From contig NW_023601433.1 of the NCBI RefSeq assembly GCF_014898055.3, positions 17,098,141 through 17,162,140 on the forward strand: DNA of 64,000 nt, in the 5' to 3' direction. The notes under the pieces were generated by a model, which saw only the letters and a program-made list of their open reading frames with translations, made no database searches and was not told the DNA's origin. The position numbers and the translations under genes were made by a program. Source of the stretch: Talpa occidentalis. Taxonomy: Eukaryota > Chordata > Mammalia > Eulipotyphla > Talpidae. The stretch's first letter is position 1. Each line of letters starts with the position of its first letter. Of this stretch, positions 32,090 through 43,912 are shown in pieces.

Positions 32090-32213
32090 GTGTGTCCTCC
32101 ACTAGAGCCAGTGAGTGGAGCTGTGCACGGGCTAAAAGGAGTCATCTTTGTTGAAAATAGAAACTGCCAGGGTAGCTCAACACCAAGGTTGCAAAACATG
32201 GTAAAACCACTGG
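32090..32213 (+). repeat. Inverted duplication, arm 1 (uninterrupted)
   Basis: Begins CAAGTGAGGGTGTGTCC and ends CATGGTAAAACCAC. Its reverse complement reappears at 32,833-32,888 plus 33,156-33,248, about 93% identical by hand alignment over the longer 93-base part. Confidence 0.88.
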
Positions 32214-32802
32214 CAGAAAATGCGGAACTGACGCCTTTGATGCCCATCAGGCGCCTGCAGTGCCATCCCCAGACAACACCCCGTGCATCCGTAACACCAG
32301 CGAGTGTGGGGGGCCTGTGTCTAGACAGGGGCTCTGATGGAAGTCTTCCCAGTACCTCCAAACTCGTAGTTTTTCACTTTACAACTTGAAAGTATCTGGC
32401 TTGTCCAACTCCAGTTTAGCGCAACCGTGGAAAGTAGGAAACGTTTCTGCATCGATTTTCTTCCTCTTCTACATGCAAATAATGGTACTTCCCAGTAAAG
32501 TAGAAACATCCAATTTTTTCATGCAATCTGCTCACATGTAAAATAAATCATCTGAGGAAGAGAAGCACATTGCATGGAACTGCTTCTTTCTCTCTCCCAG
32601 GCTGAAACAATGTGCTTTTCTGCACTGCTATCCAGCTTGGCCTCCAGCTGGTTCCCCAGAGTAAGGGGAGGTTGGGGGTAGGGAGGGACAGGGGATTGGG
32701 CCTCAGAAGAACTGTTACATCAACAGAGAAGCCAACCAGGTTTGCTTGAAAATCAGGACAATAAAGTGTTGAAGCCTCAGGTGGGTTTTGTGCAGAAATC
32801 TT

Positions 32803-33502
32803 TTTTTTTTTTTTTTTAAAGATTTATTTAAAGTCAAGTGAGGATTTTACCACGTTTTGCAACCTAGGTGTTGAGCTACCCTGGCAGTGTCTTTTTTTTT
32901 TTTTTTTAAAAGATTTATTTATTTATTTATGCAAGCACTGGGTACAGTCAGAAGTGCGGGAGGGTGAGAGAATTCACCAGAGCGGGGAACAGAACAGGCA
33001 GACTGAAGAAATACACTGCTGAGGGGAGCAGCGGGCGTGGCAGGAGAGGTCTGTAGCGCCATGTGGGACCCTCGGGGATCAAACCGGCGCTGCAGAGGCT
33101 GTGGGCAGCTTCACAGCCCAGTGCCCAACCGCTGCTGCGCCACCTGGGGAGGCCCTACCCTGGCAGTTTCTCTTTTCAACAAAGATATGACTCCTTTCAG
33201 CTGGTGCACAGCTCCACTAACTGGCTCTAGCGAGGACACACCCTCACTTTTTTTTAATAAAAGAACTGGGGTACAGGCCAGAGGTGCGGGGGGTGAGAGG
33301 ATTCACCAGAGACACAGTAGGGAGCAGAACAAGCCAATCTACTGAAATTCATTGCTGGGGGAGGGGGGCAGTAGGTGAGTCAGGAGAGGTCTGCTGCACC
33401 ATGTGGGTTGCTCCCTGGCCAGCCAGGGATCAAACTCGTGTGGCAGAGGCTGCTATTGCTTCATAGTGTAGTGCTTAACCCCCTGCGCCACCAGGGAGGC
33501 CC
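32803..33502 (-). mobile_element. SINE-B carrying an inverted copy of nearby sequence
   Basis: A perfect 15-bp duplication (TTGTGCAGAAATCTT, 32,788-32,802 and 33,503-33,517) bounds the whole block. Reading on the minus strand: the SINE-B body (33,502-33,258), a short A-rich tail, then the arm-2 passenger (33,248 to 32,833, itself split by a SINE-A), then TAAATAAATCTTT and a second poly(A). The passenger therefore sits exactly between body and terminal tail. Confidence 0.85.
32889..33155 (-). mobile_element. SINE-A inside the passenger
   Basis: Antisense copy flanked by a perfect TACCCTGGCAGT duplication (32,877-32,888 and 33,156-33,167). It entered after the inverted copy was in place, which orders the events. 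Confidence 0.93.
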
Positions 33503-33517
33503 TTGTGCAGAAATCTT

Positions 33518-35699
33518 GACGCTCTGGGCAGCCCTTCCCTTGGGGACATGGCTCTTGGCCCCTTGGCCTCAATGCACAGACACTGCGGCCAAAGTCAGTT
33601 GCCCCCTGGGGGTGATCTTCCCAAATTACAGGGTCTGGCTCCTTCTTACATGCCCCCCCCCAAGCATCCTACTACAGCCCCACTTTACCCCCAGCCCCTC
33701 ACCAACCGGAGCCCCCAGACTGCACTCGCAGTGGCCACTTTCCTTTTCATTCCTTTCAGCTGTGCAAGCAGGACTCTGATCCTGCTGCTCTTCCTGCTGA
33801 CACCTGCATAGGCGCCTTCTGCCTACAGCTGTGGTTTTCAAGCCATGTTCCCTGGAATCCTGGGGTACCCATGACAGCAAAGGAGAGCGGCCCCACCTTT
33901 GTTTCATGCACTGGGATGCCTCCTGAGATTTGTATGGCAAAATTACTATGATGTTAAAGTCAATCCATGAATAAAAGGCAGGAAGGGGTCGGGGATCATT
34001 AACTCCTAAGCTCAGTCAAGGACTCCTGTACCCCGGCTCCACCTGACACGGCTATACCTGTGCCATGTCCCAAATGCCCCTGTGGGGGCCCATCAAAAAA
34101 GTGGAAACACTCCACGCAGCTCCCACAATTGAACACCAAGCACACAGGGGGACACCTGGTTCATCGCCCCATTTGAAGGCCTTCAGACTGGGCAGGTTTC
34201 TCTGTGATGGGTGGCTGCTGCCCCCACAGTCCGGGATGCAGACATTCAGCACCTGTCACTAGTGACTGACCACTTCCTGTGACTGTGGCCACGTCCTTCA
34301 TGTTTCACACAGAACTCAGTGAGTGCGAACGTGTGTACAGACATCAAGGCTAAATAAGCCAGCTCGGCACGGTCCTCCTGATAAGAGAAGCCAAGCCAGG
34401 GGGGCAGTCTTCAGGCACTTGGGGGCTGGTCACATAGCAGAGGAAGGGCACTACCTACCTCCTGAATGGGCAGCAGGGCTCCCCATCCACGCTGAGTCAG
34501 TGACAGCTTAGTGTCCCAGGAAACCCCCAGGTGACACTCACCTAAGTCTTCCAACCTGACCACCTGACACAGCTGTATCTGTGCTAAATGCAGGACACCC
34601 CACAGCACAGCTGATATGCCCCCCACCGCCAGCAGCCCAAGCTGCCCCTGTGCTGCCTAAGCATTACATCAGGTGCTGGTACCACCTAAAGCACTTCACA
34701 AGCAGGGTGGCTGCTCATCATTCCCGCTGCTTGAACTTGACTGGGAAGGAACCTGCCTCTACCCCGCCCACCCCATCGTGTGATGTGCTCCAACAGGCAG
34801 GACCTGCCCTGGCTGAGGAACAGGTCCCACAAAGATCCAGCACCCATCCCGTGTGCACTGGGCTGGCCCTGCCATTCTCCCAGGCAGAGGGAGCTGCGGA
34901 ACACTGACCCTACTGGAGACTTCACATTGCCTATAAGTGCCCCCCTACCACCCACAATTTCTACTTATCACTAGTCAAGCCATGTGGGCTAAAAGTGTCT
35001 GCTTCAGTCTGCTGTTGTCCTTGTGTATGGGAGCCCTGGGTCCCAGGACGCTGGCATCCCAGGAAATCTCCGTCCCCAGAAGTCCTCCCCACAGGCAGGA
35101 GTCTCCAACTTCCCACCCCCAGGCACCAACTCTACAAGTGCCAGGTTTGTGAAGGGGAGGGAACGCAGGAGGAAGAGGCTACTCAAGAGCCAGAAACGGG
35201 ACTGGTCCAGTTGGCTACCTCCAGTCCCCTCCAGGACTGCAGAAAGTCTGTCCTGCCAGTTAAGCAGTGCCTGCTCTGGGTAGCGATGGGATAAAAGCAG
35301 ACAGCAGTTCACAGAGCTCCCGCCTGTCTACCCCACCACTGCAGATACACACGCACCACCCAAACACTTGAGAGAGGAAACAGCACCCAGGAGCCAGACA
35401 TGGCCTGCCCTCCCAGTGCTCCCCAGCTCAGCCCCGGCAGACATCAACAGGACACCTTCCACCAGGCTCCATCATGGAGAGCCGTCTGTGCCGGGGCCTA
35501 TTCTCCCTTCAACGGACACATAAATGCTCACCAAGAGCTCAGGCCCAGCAATGCCTCTGAGCCTTCCATTTGTGCTAACCACTTAAGTTCACAAATTTTT
35601 CTCTTCCCAAGAAAAAAATCTAAGATTGCTATCTTTGGGCAGAAAAAGGTCAGTGTGAGTTTTTAGAAAACTTTTCCAGCAGCGCATCCCAAAAGGGAA
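33518..35699. other. Intron 1, repeat-poor stretch
   Basis: About 2.2 kb, GC-moderate, without SINE or L1. A short similarity exists between CACCTGACACGGCTATACCT (34,040) and CACCTGACACAGCTGTATCT (34,561). No exon, RNA gene or known repeat identified. Confidence 0.45.
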
Positions 35700-36745
35700 T
35701 TCTTAAACTGCATAACTGTCTTTAAAAGTGTGGCTAATCACCCAGCAACTCCAATTCTGGGCAATTTATCTGAAGAAATCGAAAACACTAATTCAAAAAG
35801 ATACCTGTACCCCCACTGCAGTATTATTCCCAACAGCCAAGAAATGAAATCTACCCCAGGGTCCATCCGTGGATGAATGGACTTAGTGGTGGTATATTAT
35901 ACAATGGCATTATTCAGCCATTAGAAAAAGAAGGAAATCCCACTGTATGGGACACTATGGATGAACCACAAGGGCATTATGCTAAGTGAAATAAATGAAA
36001 AAAAGAAGTCAGACAGACTGCATGATATCAGCCCAGAGTGATAAGAGGAATGTAAACAGGCCAACAGAAAGCTAAGCTCATAGGGGCCTCCCCGGTGGTG
36101 CAGCGGTTGAGCGCTGGGTTGCAAAGCGGCCCGCAGCCTCTGCAGCGCCAGTTCGATCCCCGGCTGCTCCCACATGGCGCGCAGACCTCTCCTGCCGCCC
36201 GCTGCTCCCCTCAGCAGTGCACTTCGGTCCTTCTGCCTGCTCTGCTCCCTGCTCTGCTCCCTGCTCTGCTCCCTGCTCTGCTCCCTGCTCTGGTTCTGGT
36301 GAATTCTCTCACCCTCCCGCACTTCTGACTGTACCTAGTGCTTGTATAAATAAAAAAAAATAAATCTTTAAAAAAAAAAAAAGAAAGCTAAGCTCATAGA
36401 TTCAAAGGACAGACTGGCCGCTGCCAGGGTAGGGAGTGAGGGGGGTGGTGGGGGAAATGGATCAAGGTGGTCAAAAGGTCCATACTTGCAGTTATTAAAT
36501 AAATAGGCCACGGAGCTGTACAGCGTGGTGATTAGAGTTAACAACACCGTATATCTGAAAGTTGCTGAGAGAGTAAATCTGAAAAGTTCTCATCACATGA
36601 AAAAAAAAGTGAGCTGATGGCTGTTAACTGGACTTACTGTGGTGATCATTTCACATTAATATACAAATAGCAAAGCATTTTCTTACACACCTGAAACTAA
36701 CGTAATGTTACAGGTTAATTACACCTCAATTTAAAAACAAAAACA
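35700..36745 (+). mobile_element. Old L1 ORF2 end and 3' UTR
   Basis: CAGCAACTCCAATTCTGGGC, TATTATACAATGGCATTATTCAGCC, CTAAGTGAAATAAATGAAAAA and a 3' UTR ending CACACCTGAAACTAACGTAATG...TACACCTCAATTTAAAA are those of an L1M-type element. Split by SINE-A at 36,083. Confidence 0.8.
36083..36382 (+). mobile_element. SINE-A with internal 12-bp array
   Basis: A 16-bp duplication GAAAGCTAAGCTCATA flanks it. It lacks about 20 bases of the middle, and the CTGCTCTGCTCCC segment is amplified about 4.5 times at 36,239-36,292. Confidence 0.93.
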
Positions 36746-36978
36746 GAGCTGCGGGTACCTGTGCCTCACCGCAGCAGCATCCAAGCATCACTTTCAGTTT
36801 TACACTTCAGGACAGGAACAGCATCAGGACGTTCTTTTAATTTGCATCCCTTTACTGCTGCTGAAGTTGAACACATTTCTATACAAAATCACTCAGGGTT
36901 TTGTTTTGTTTTTTTCTTATGTGCCTCGCCAGCTTGGCTTGTTTCCCATCATTTGGTCCTTAGAAAGCTCAGTGTTTT

Positions 36979-37387
36979 TAATAGTGCCATTCTCACTGGT
37001 GTAAGATGGTATCTCATGGTAGTTTTGATTTGCAAGAAGATGTGGTACATATACACCATGGAATATTACTCAGCATTCAAAAAAGATAAACACATGCAAT
37101 TTGCAGCAACATGGATGGCGCTGGAAGGGATCATGCTCAGCGAAATAAGCCAAAAAGAAAAAGAAAAATACCGGATGGTCTCACTCATAGCAGGAATCTA
37201 GAAAACTTAAATAAGGGACCAGGAAAATGAATAACTATAAGAAAGCGAAAATCAAAATCAACAAAAAACTATGAACCAGAGACACTTTTAGGGGGCGGGG
37301 GCGGGAGGGGAGGGATTGGGGTCAGAATGGGGGGGCTACAATTGTATGGGGAATATAAAAATAAAATTTATTATTTAAAAAAAAAAA
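36979..37387 (+). mobile_element. Twin-primed young L1 3' end
   Basis: Bases 36,979-37,033 are L1 ORF2 in reverse orientation; 37,034-37,387 are the forward ORF2 end, 3' UTR and poly(A). A perfect 17-bp duplication (AGAAAGCTCAGTGTTTT, 36,962-36,978 and 37,388-37,404) surrounds both parts. Against the L1 at 499-1,299, about 300 bases are missing at the inversion junction. Confidence 0.93.
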
Positions 37388-37404
37388 AGAAAGCTCAGTG
37401 TTTT

Positions 37405-38159
37405 CCTCGTGGACGAGGACAGCCACCCACTAACGCAAAGATGTCCATGCTGTGAGTGGCGGCAGCACAGCCCCCGGGGCCAGGTTACCTGCTCTTTTAT
37501 GTCACTCGTTTTTTGTCTGTGAAACTTCAGTTTAAAAGTTTGACCATATCAAACTTGCAGGTTTTTCCCTTTGCAATGTCCTCAGCCAGCCCCAGCCCGG
37601 GGAAGGAGGCAGTTCCTCACCCATGAGCCCACTGAGAAATCAGATGACTGGGGTCTGGAAAGGAGTTTTGAGGCACAGCTAATCCCAAAGCTTAAAAGTC
37701 ACCTAATAAACTTAAAAGTAATATCGGGATCCCTACAAAGTTCAGTAAGCTGGCGGATGACAGGAATTTTTTTCTCAAACCTCAGAGGCACAATTGCCCC
37801 TAGACCCTGAGCTGCTGTCAACCCTTTGATGTTTACAATCAGGTGAGCCATGTGCACGCATGACAAAAGCGGGGCCTGCCCCACACCCACGGTGAACCTC
37901 ACCTCCCTGTCCACACACTGGGCACAGAGCCCCTGCTTTCCTTTATATAAGCTGCATCTCCTCTGTACACATTCTGAAAAGGCACATTTCAGTCTTTGTA
38001 AAAGGTCATCACGCTATCTGCACCCCTCTGCCTCCCTCTCTTCTGTTCTATCGCTGAGCTGTGTCTGTACTGTCAGGCTGTTCGGAAGGAGCTGTTTAGA
38101 CGGGCAGGCTGTTCACTAGGTCTGTTATTCCCACATATTAATATAGCACAGTATATTCC
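37405..38159. other. Intron 1, no recognised element
   Basis: Unique-looking sequence, no repeat family or coding exon identified. Confidence 0.4.
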
Positions 38160-38250
38160 CTAGGGCAGGAACCCATAAACTTTCTAAAAAGGGCCCAAAG
38201 CTGGCAACTGTCTCCTGGGTAAAAGAACATTCCTATTTAAGAAACATACA
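38160..38250 (+). mobile_element. MER5A-like hAT fragment
   Basis: GGGCAGGAACCCATAAACTTTCTAAAAAGGGCCC resembles the MER5A start (GGCAAACTTTTTCTGTAAAGGGCC). Short and diverged. Confidence 0.45.
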
Positions 38251-39002
38251 CGAGCTGTTTAGGAGTGGAGGGGGTCAAATAGATGGAAAAGAGTCATGTC
38301 TGTTTTTGTGTGATCTGTGTTCTGTGTTCAATTTTTATTTTTGCAACATTTTATGAGTATGAAATTTACTTTTAAAACCGAAAAATGGAACACACACACA
38401 CACACACACCCCCTTGGGGAAAGGTGTGTCTTCACTCCTTGAGTGGAGGTGTGCTTTTGGTGGCTCCTCACTGCTGGCAGGTCACACACTCACAACTGCT
38501 TCAGATGTAATGGACCTTTCTAACCAGAGCACCTGCCTGGCAATCCCTGTGTCTGCCTGGAGGAAGGCTTCCCAGAGGCTACACTCACAGAAGGAAGGTC
38601 CAGCCCGATAGGCTCCTCGGAGGCGGCCCAGGAACCTCGCACCCAAGGGCAGCGTTCTCAGAGACGCTTCCAGGCAAGTCAGCCCAGAGTGAACTCAGCT
38701 TTACTACTGTAATTACTATGGTCAGGACGCTTCAGATCTTTGCAGGGTGCTGGCCTTTGTTAAAAAGAAAATAGTCAGCTCCAAATTTTTTTTTATTTGT
38801 TCATTTAATTAAGTATCCGTCAAGTGCCTATTCTGCTCTCAGTAACTTCTAGGCTCTGGGAAGCCGAAAGTGAAACTTTCCCATCCCTGGCTTGATCTTC
38901 TCTCTTATATGTAAGCCCTGGAGTCTAGTAGGTTTTTTGATTTTGTGGATTTTTACAAGTCCTGGCGTTTAATTCTGGAATACAGCAGCCTATTCTCCCC
39001 TC
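38251..39002. other. Intron 1, no recognised element
   Basis: A (CA)n run of nine units lies at 38,392-38,409. Nothing else identified. Confidence 0.4.
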
Positions 39003-39018
39003 AAGAAATGTCAAAATA

Positions 39019-39293
39019 GGGGCCTCCCCGCTGGTGCAGCGGGTTGAGCGCAGCGCTGTGAAGCTGTCCGCAGCAGCCTCTGCAGCACGAGTTTGGTCCG
39101 TGGCCAGCCAGGGAGCTGCCCACTGGTGCAGCAGACCTCTTCTGTCTCGCCCGCTGCTCCCCTCAGCAGTGTATTTCAGTAGATCTGCCTGTTCTGCTCC
39201 CCACTCTGTCTCTGGTGGATCCTCTCACCAGAAAGGATTCTGGCCTGTACCCCAGCTATTGTATAAATAAAAAATAGACCTTTAAAAAAAAAA
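39019..39293 (+). mobile_element. SINE-B/A intermediate copy
   Basis: The head has GCAGCGGGTTGAGCGCAGCGCTGTG, between the two families; the body is SINE-B. Perfect AGAAATGTCAAAATA duplication on both sides. Confidence 0.92.
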
Positions 39294-39308
39294 AGAAATG
39301 TCAAAATA

Positions 39309-39888
39309 ATGACTTGAATATTGGTTTCAAAGTGGTGATTCTTTGAGTTCATAAAAAGTGAATCATTTAGGTTTGTTAAGTTACATCTTTTGTAACATTA
39401 GACTTAACAAATTCCTACCATTTTTGTACTATCAACTTGAAATTTTTAGTTTCAGTTATTTACTCATTTTACACTTCCCAAGTTTTTAGGAACTGAAAGA
39501 AACCAGCTTATAGAAAACAATGAGAGGTCTCAAAAATGCAAATTCACTTCTACTTGTGACCCAGAAAAAAGCAGCAAACTCAGATACCAGTTTATATTCT
39601 TTGAAAAGAACTGTCTCTTGGAGATTTGTACTCAGGTCTCTGTGAATGTGATGGAGTTGCTCCTCCCCTGTCGGGAGGGCTCACAGGTGAACAGATGCCC
39701 CAGAGAGGATCCTCACTGTGACAGTTTTCTGTGCCTCTGTACATTTTGGGGTCCCCACAAGGAACAATATGATATGCAGAGGGTACCCCAGTTATTATGG
39801 TTTGACTTACACCTACTAATTCCATCATGCTATAAAGCCACAGGCCTTCAGGGTTGCACCTTGAATTCTGAATTAGGGCGCTCTGCTG
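39309..39888. other. Intron 1, no recognised element
   Basis: AT-rich on the left. No repeat family or coding exon identified. Confidence 0.4.
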
Positions 39889-40135
39889 TTCAGTTTCAGT
39901 ACAGTCTTCAATAAATTACAGAATATTCAACACTTTATAATAAAACAAGCTTTGCATCCGGTGATTTCACCCACTGTAGGCTAAGAATGTGTAAGTGTTC
40001 TGAGCAGACTAGGCCAAGCCATGATTTTGGGGTGGTTATGGTGTATTAAATGCATTTTTGACTTATAATACTTTCCACTTAAGATGGCCTATGGGGCGTA
40101 AGCCCATTTTAAGTTGAGAGCATCTGTATGTGTAT
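39889..40135. mobile_element. Tigger-like DNA transposon end
   Basis: CAGTTTCAGTACAGTCTTCAATAAATTACA, CACCCACTGTAGGCTAAGAATGTG, GTATTAAATGCATTTTTGACTTA and a TTAAGTTGAGAGCATCTGTA end match a pogo-type (Tigger) element. Only one end is present. Confidence 0.75.
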
Positions 40136-40821
40136 GTGAGGTTTCACGTTTCAGGTTGACTAGATTGTGCAGTCTTTCTCTTGTCCTTACAGGGGAGGCA
40201 GCTACACACAGGGCTCCCCACCCCAGTCAGGGGATAGGGGTGCTGATGCACACCCCAGTGGCCTGATAAGGGTATTTCCCCTCCTGCCTTGATCTTGGGG
40301 AAAAAAATCAGGAATCTGAGAGTTCCAGAAGCTTCTCAAAGCCCTTTCCAGAATCACAACCAAACCCACACAACCTGGGGCCGCCCAAAATGTGTGACTG
40401 GAATACAAACACTACACAGCCAACCGGGCACAGGGCCGCACCACAGTACAGGGCAGGAATCATGCCCTGTGCCAGCCCCCAGACTACGGTGATTCGGTAA
40501 AGGCATCCTCCAGTGGGCTCACCCATTGTCACCTCCAGTGCACGGGGCGGGCGGGGGAGGGAGGGGGGTAGGCACAGCCTCTCTCACTTGCGTGCAAGTT
40601 CTGATAATGACACCACGTGGGACATACTCCCTGGCCCCGGTAGGGGAAGAGCCAACAGTGCTGCCCTCCTCTTGCGTGGCTGGTAGTGCCAAAGGGCTGG
40701 GACCCCTTCCAATTCCACCCTTCACACAGGGTTTACCATCAGCATGCACTTAGCAATCTATGCTGGAGGAAGCAATGACCTAAATTATAAATTGTTAAAA
40801 TGCAGAATAAAAATTATCCCC
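40136..40821. other. Intron 1, no recognised element
   Basis: GC-moderate sequence with a G-rich patch at 40,540-40,570. No gene or repeat identified. Confidence 0.4.
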
Positions 40822-41500
40822 TGTGGCGGTTAATTTTGTGTCAACTTGGCTATGCTATGGTATGATTCAGTTTGTGACCCAACACCATGATGCTGTGAAG
40901 GAACATGCGATGCGGTTAAGCACTTACACCAGCAAACTGAGTGAAGTCGATAACCCTCCATAATGTGAGTGGGCCTCATGCGAACAGTTGAAGGCCTTAT
41001 GAGAAAACAGACTGAGGACTTCCAGCCGGAAGGGGCTCTGCCTTCATTCTTCCCTGGGCGTCCAGCCCGTCTACTCTGAATTCAGACTTAGCAGCCTCCT
41101 CTATAACCGTGTAAGCCAATTTCTTAAAATATCTCTATGCAGGGGCCTCCCTGGTGGCACAAGGGGTTAGGACGCAGCACTACGAAGCTATCCACAGCCA
41201 CTGTAGCATGAGTTTGATCCCCAGCTAGGGAGGTGACCCACATGGCGCAGCAGACCTCTCCTGTCTCACCTGCTGCTCCCCTCAGCAGTGTATTTCAGTC
41301 AATCTGCCTGTTCTGTTCCCCACTCTGTCTCTGGTGAATCCTCTCACCCCCCACACCTCTGGCCTGCACCCCAGTTCTTGTATACATAAATCTTTAAAAA
41401 AAATATGTACGTATGTATGCACACACACACATACACGGTAAGCTACATACACATACATCATATTGGCTCTGCTTTTCTAGAGAATTCTGACAAACACACG
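40822..41500 (+). mobile_element. MLT2-like LTR (ERVL), split by a SINE
   Basis: GGTTAATTTTGTGTCAACTTGGC, CATAATGTGAGTGGGCCTCATG, CAGTTGAAGGCC, TGTAAGCCAATTTCTTAAAATA and, beyond the SINE, CATATTGGCTCTGCTTTTCTAGAGAATTCTGAC follow MLT2 order. A SINE-B sits at 41,142-41,402. Confidence 0.85.
41142..41402 (+). mobile_element. SINE-B copy inside MLT2-like LTR
   Basis: Complete older-family SINE with GGGCCTCCCTGGTGGCACAAGGGG head, in the AT-rich end of the LTR. Confidence 0.92.
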
Positions 41501-41823
41501 TACCCCCCACCCCATCAAAGCAAAAGAAAAAACACAAGTTGTGTACAAAACCTTCTAGGTGTGCTCTCCAGAGCAGGGGGAGCTGTTAAAGTTTGTGAAG
41601 AGATGAAGCACAGGTCCAATTGATGTACCTTAGTTACACAATGATCTCTGGGGGCAGCTGACCCCAACAAGTCAAGGGCCCAGAGGGTTTTAAAGCTCTT
41701 GGGTTTTATAGAAACTGGTCCCTCTAGGTAGAATTTGTGGAAAATGGAGAAACTTTTAAAATGAACATTATCTAAAATGAACATTATTTAAAATGAAATT
41801 TGAAATTTAAAACCATTATTTTA

Positions 41824-42130
41824 GGGCCTCCCCGGTGGCGCAGCGGTTGAGCGCTGGCTTGCGAAGCTGCCCGCGGCCTCTGCGGCACCGGTTCGATCCC
41901 CGGCTGCTCCCCGGCCACCGGAGGAGGGTCCCACATGGCGCACAGACCTCTCCTGCCGCCCACTGATCCCCTCAGCAGTGTACTTCGGTCCTTCTGCCTG
42001 CTCTGCTCCCCACTCTGGCTCTGGTGAATTCTCTCACCCTCCCGTGCTTCTGACTGTACCCATGCATGTATAAACAAAACAAACAAACAAACAAATAAAT
42101 AAATAAAACATGCCTCTATAAAAAAAAATA
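41824..42130 (+). mobile_element. SINE-A, CATGCCTCTATA-tail variant
   Basis: Near-consensus head, (CAAA)n tail, then AAACATGCCTCTATA and poly(A). AAAACCATTATTTTA is duplicated at both sides (from about 41,809 and 42,135). Confidence 0.94.
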
Positions 42131-42149
42131 AATAAAACCATTATTTTAA

Positions 42150-42869
42150 ATGTATATCAAGCTTTAGACAGGGGCCTAAATATGAGGCAAGTCCTCGTCA
42201 CCACATCTGAAGAGAAACTGTGGTACTTCAGAGCCAAGTGTACCTTTTTCTGGGAAGACATTCAAGGATGAATCAATCCCATTCCGCTGTTCTGGCTAGG
42301 TCAAGATGGGCACATGGAACGGTCTTATCATCTCTGGGCAAAGAATTCCCCAAATAGTGTGCTGGGAAGGATGAAAATAGGACCTGATGAGTTTGGCTAG
42401 TGGAGTACCTGAGTTATCAATACAAATCACAAAGATGCTGGGTTCAGGGACAACTGTTAGCATCCACCTGTCTTATCCACAGCTAACAAACCTGAAACCA
42501 CAGGTCAGGGGCCACTATTTCTGTCCCAGAAGTCAAGCCTGGAGGTGAGACAGTCTGACACAACTAGATGGGAAAGAGCTCAGGTAAATGAGTGCTCGGG
42601 GGTTTCTGCTGAACAACACAAATGCACACCAGGCTCAGGTCAACACAGAGGGAAAAGAACACTTCCAGATTTTCTTCAGACCATGTTTCTCAGAGGTGTT
42701 TGACACAAAGAAGTTCATATAGATGCAAATCTCATCCCTGGAATGCTCTGCAGTCTTCCCATTAGATCACCAGAAATCAGGTCAAGAGCTGTCTATGTAA
42801 TACGCGACTGTGGGTTCCCCACTGGTTCCTGCAGAGCTGCTCTGGCTAGCAGCCACAGGCTCTTGAGAT
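42150..42869. other. Intron 1, no recognised element
   Basis: Unique-looking sequence. No gene or repeat family identified. Confidence 0.4.
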
Positions 42870-43304
42870 ATAAGGTGCAAAAGAGGACAAATAATAAAAT
42901 GGCAGGTGTAAATCCTACCATATATTCAAATGTAACAATTCAAAAATACAAATAGGGTAAAACTAAAAGTCTGGGGAAAAATACATCATGCAAAGAGTAA
43001 TGAGAAATGGCTATACTAATTTTGGAAAAATAGACTTGACAAAAAATGTTCCAAGAAACATGACAAAAGGGTCAATTTATCAGCAAAATAACAACAATTA
43101 TAAACAAATACACCTAATAATAGATTCATAATATATGAAGCTGCAGAGGGTAATATCTTCTATGTACAAAATCCTAATGATTCTACCAAAAAACTCCTAA
43201 AGCTGATAAACAACCTATAGAATACTAAAGGAACACATAAAAATCCGTTGCATTCCTAAACATTAGAAATGAACAATCCAAAAGGGATATTTAAATAAAA
43301 ATTC

Positions 43305-43575
43305 CAGGCCTCCCTGGTGGCGCAGTGGTTGAGCGCTGGGCTGTGAAGCTGCCCGCAGCCTCTGCAGCGCCAGTTCAATCCCTGGCCGCTGGCGAGGGTC
43401 CCACATGGTGCGCAGACCTCTCCTAACGTGCCCACTGCTCCCCTCAGTAGTGTGTTTAGTCGATCTGCCTGTTCTGCTCCCTTCTCTGTCTCTGGTGAAT
43501 TCTCTCACCTTCCCGTGCTTCTGACTGTACCCAGTGCTTATATAAATAAATAAATAAATTTTTTTTTTAAACATT
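43305..43575 (+). mobile_element. SINE-A, short-middle variant
   Basis: Has GGCCGCTGGCGAGGGTCCC; tail AAATAAATAAATAAATT with T-run and A-run. Flanked by AAAATTCCA. Confidence 0.91.
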
Positions 43576-43645
43576 TAAAAAAAATTCCACTTACAATGTC
43601 ATAAGAAAAAAAAAATTTAAGAATTTAATCAAGAAGGAAAAAGAG

Positions 43646-43912
43646 GGCCTCCGTGGTGGCGCAAGGGGTTAAGACACAACCTATGAAACAATCTGCAGCC
43701 ACTGCAGCACGAGTTCAATCCCTGGCTGACCAGCGAGCTACCCACATGGCGCAGCAGACCTTTCCTGTCATGCCCGCTGCTCCCCACAGCAGTGTTTTCA
43801 ATCTGCCTGCTCCCTGTCTCTGGTGAATCCTCTCACCCCCTCACACCTCTGGCCTGTACCCCAGTTCTTGTATGTATAAATAAATAAAATCTTCTTAAAA
43901 ATTAAAAAAAAA
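43646..43912 (+). mobile_element. SINE-B copy
   Basis: Complete; AAGGGGTTAAGACACAACCTATGAAAC head shared with the copy at 19,221, suggesting a subfamily. Confidence 0.91.
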
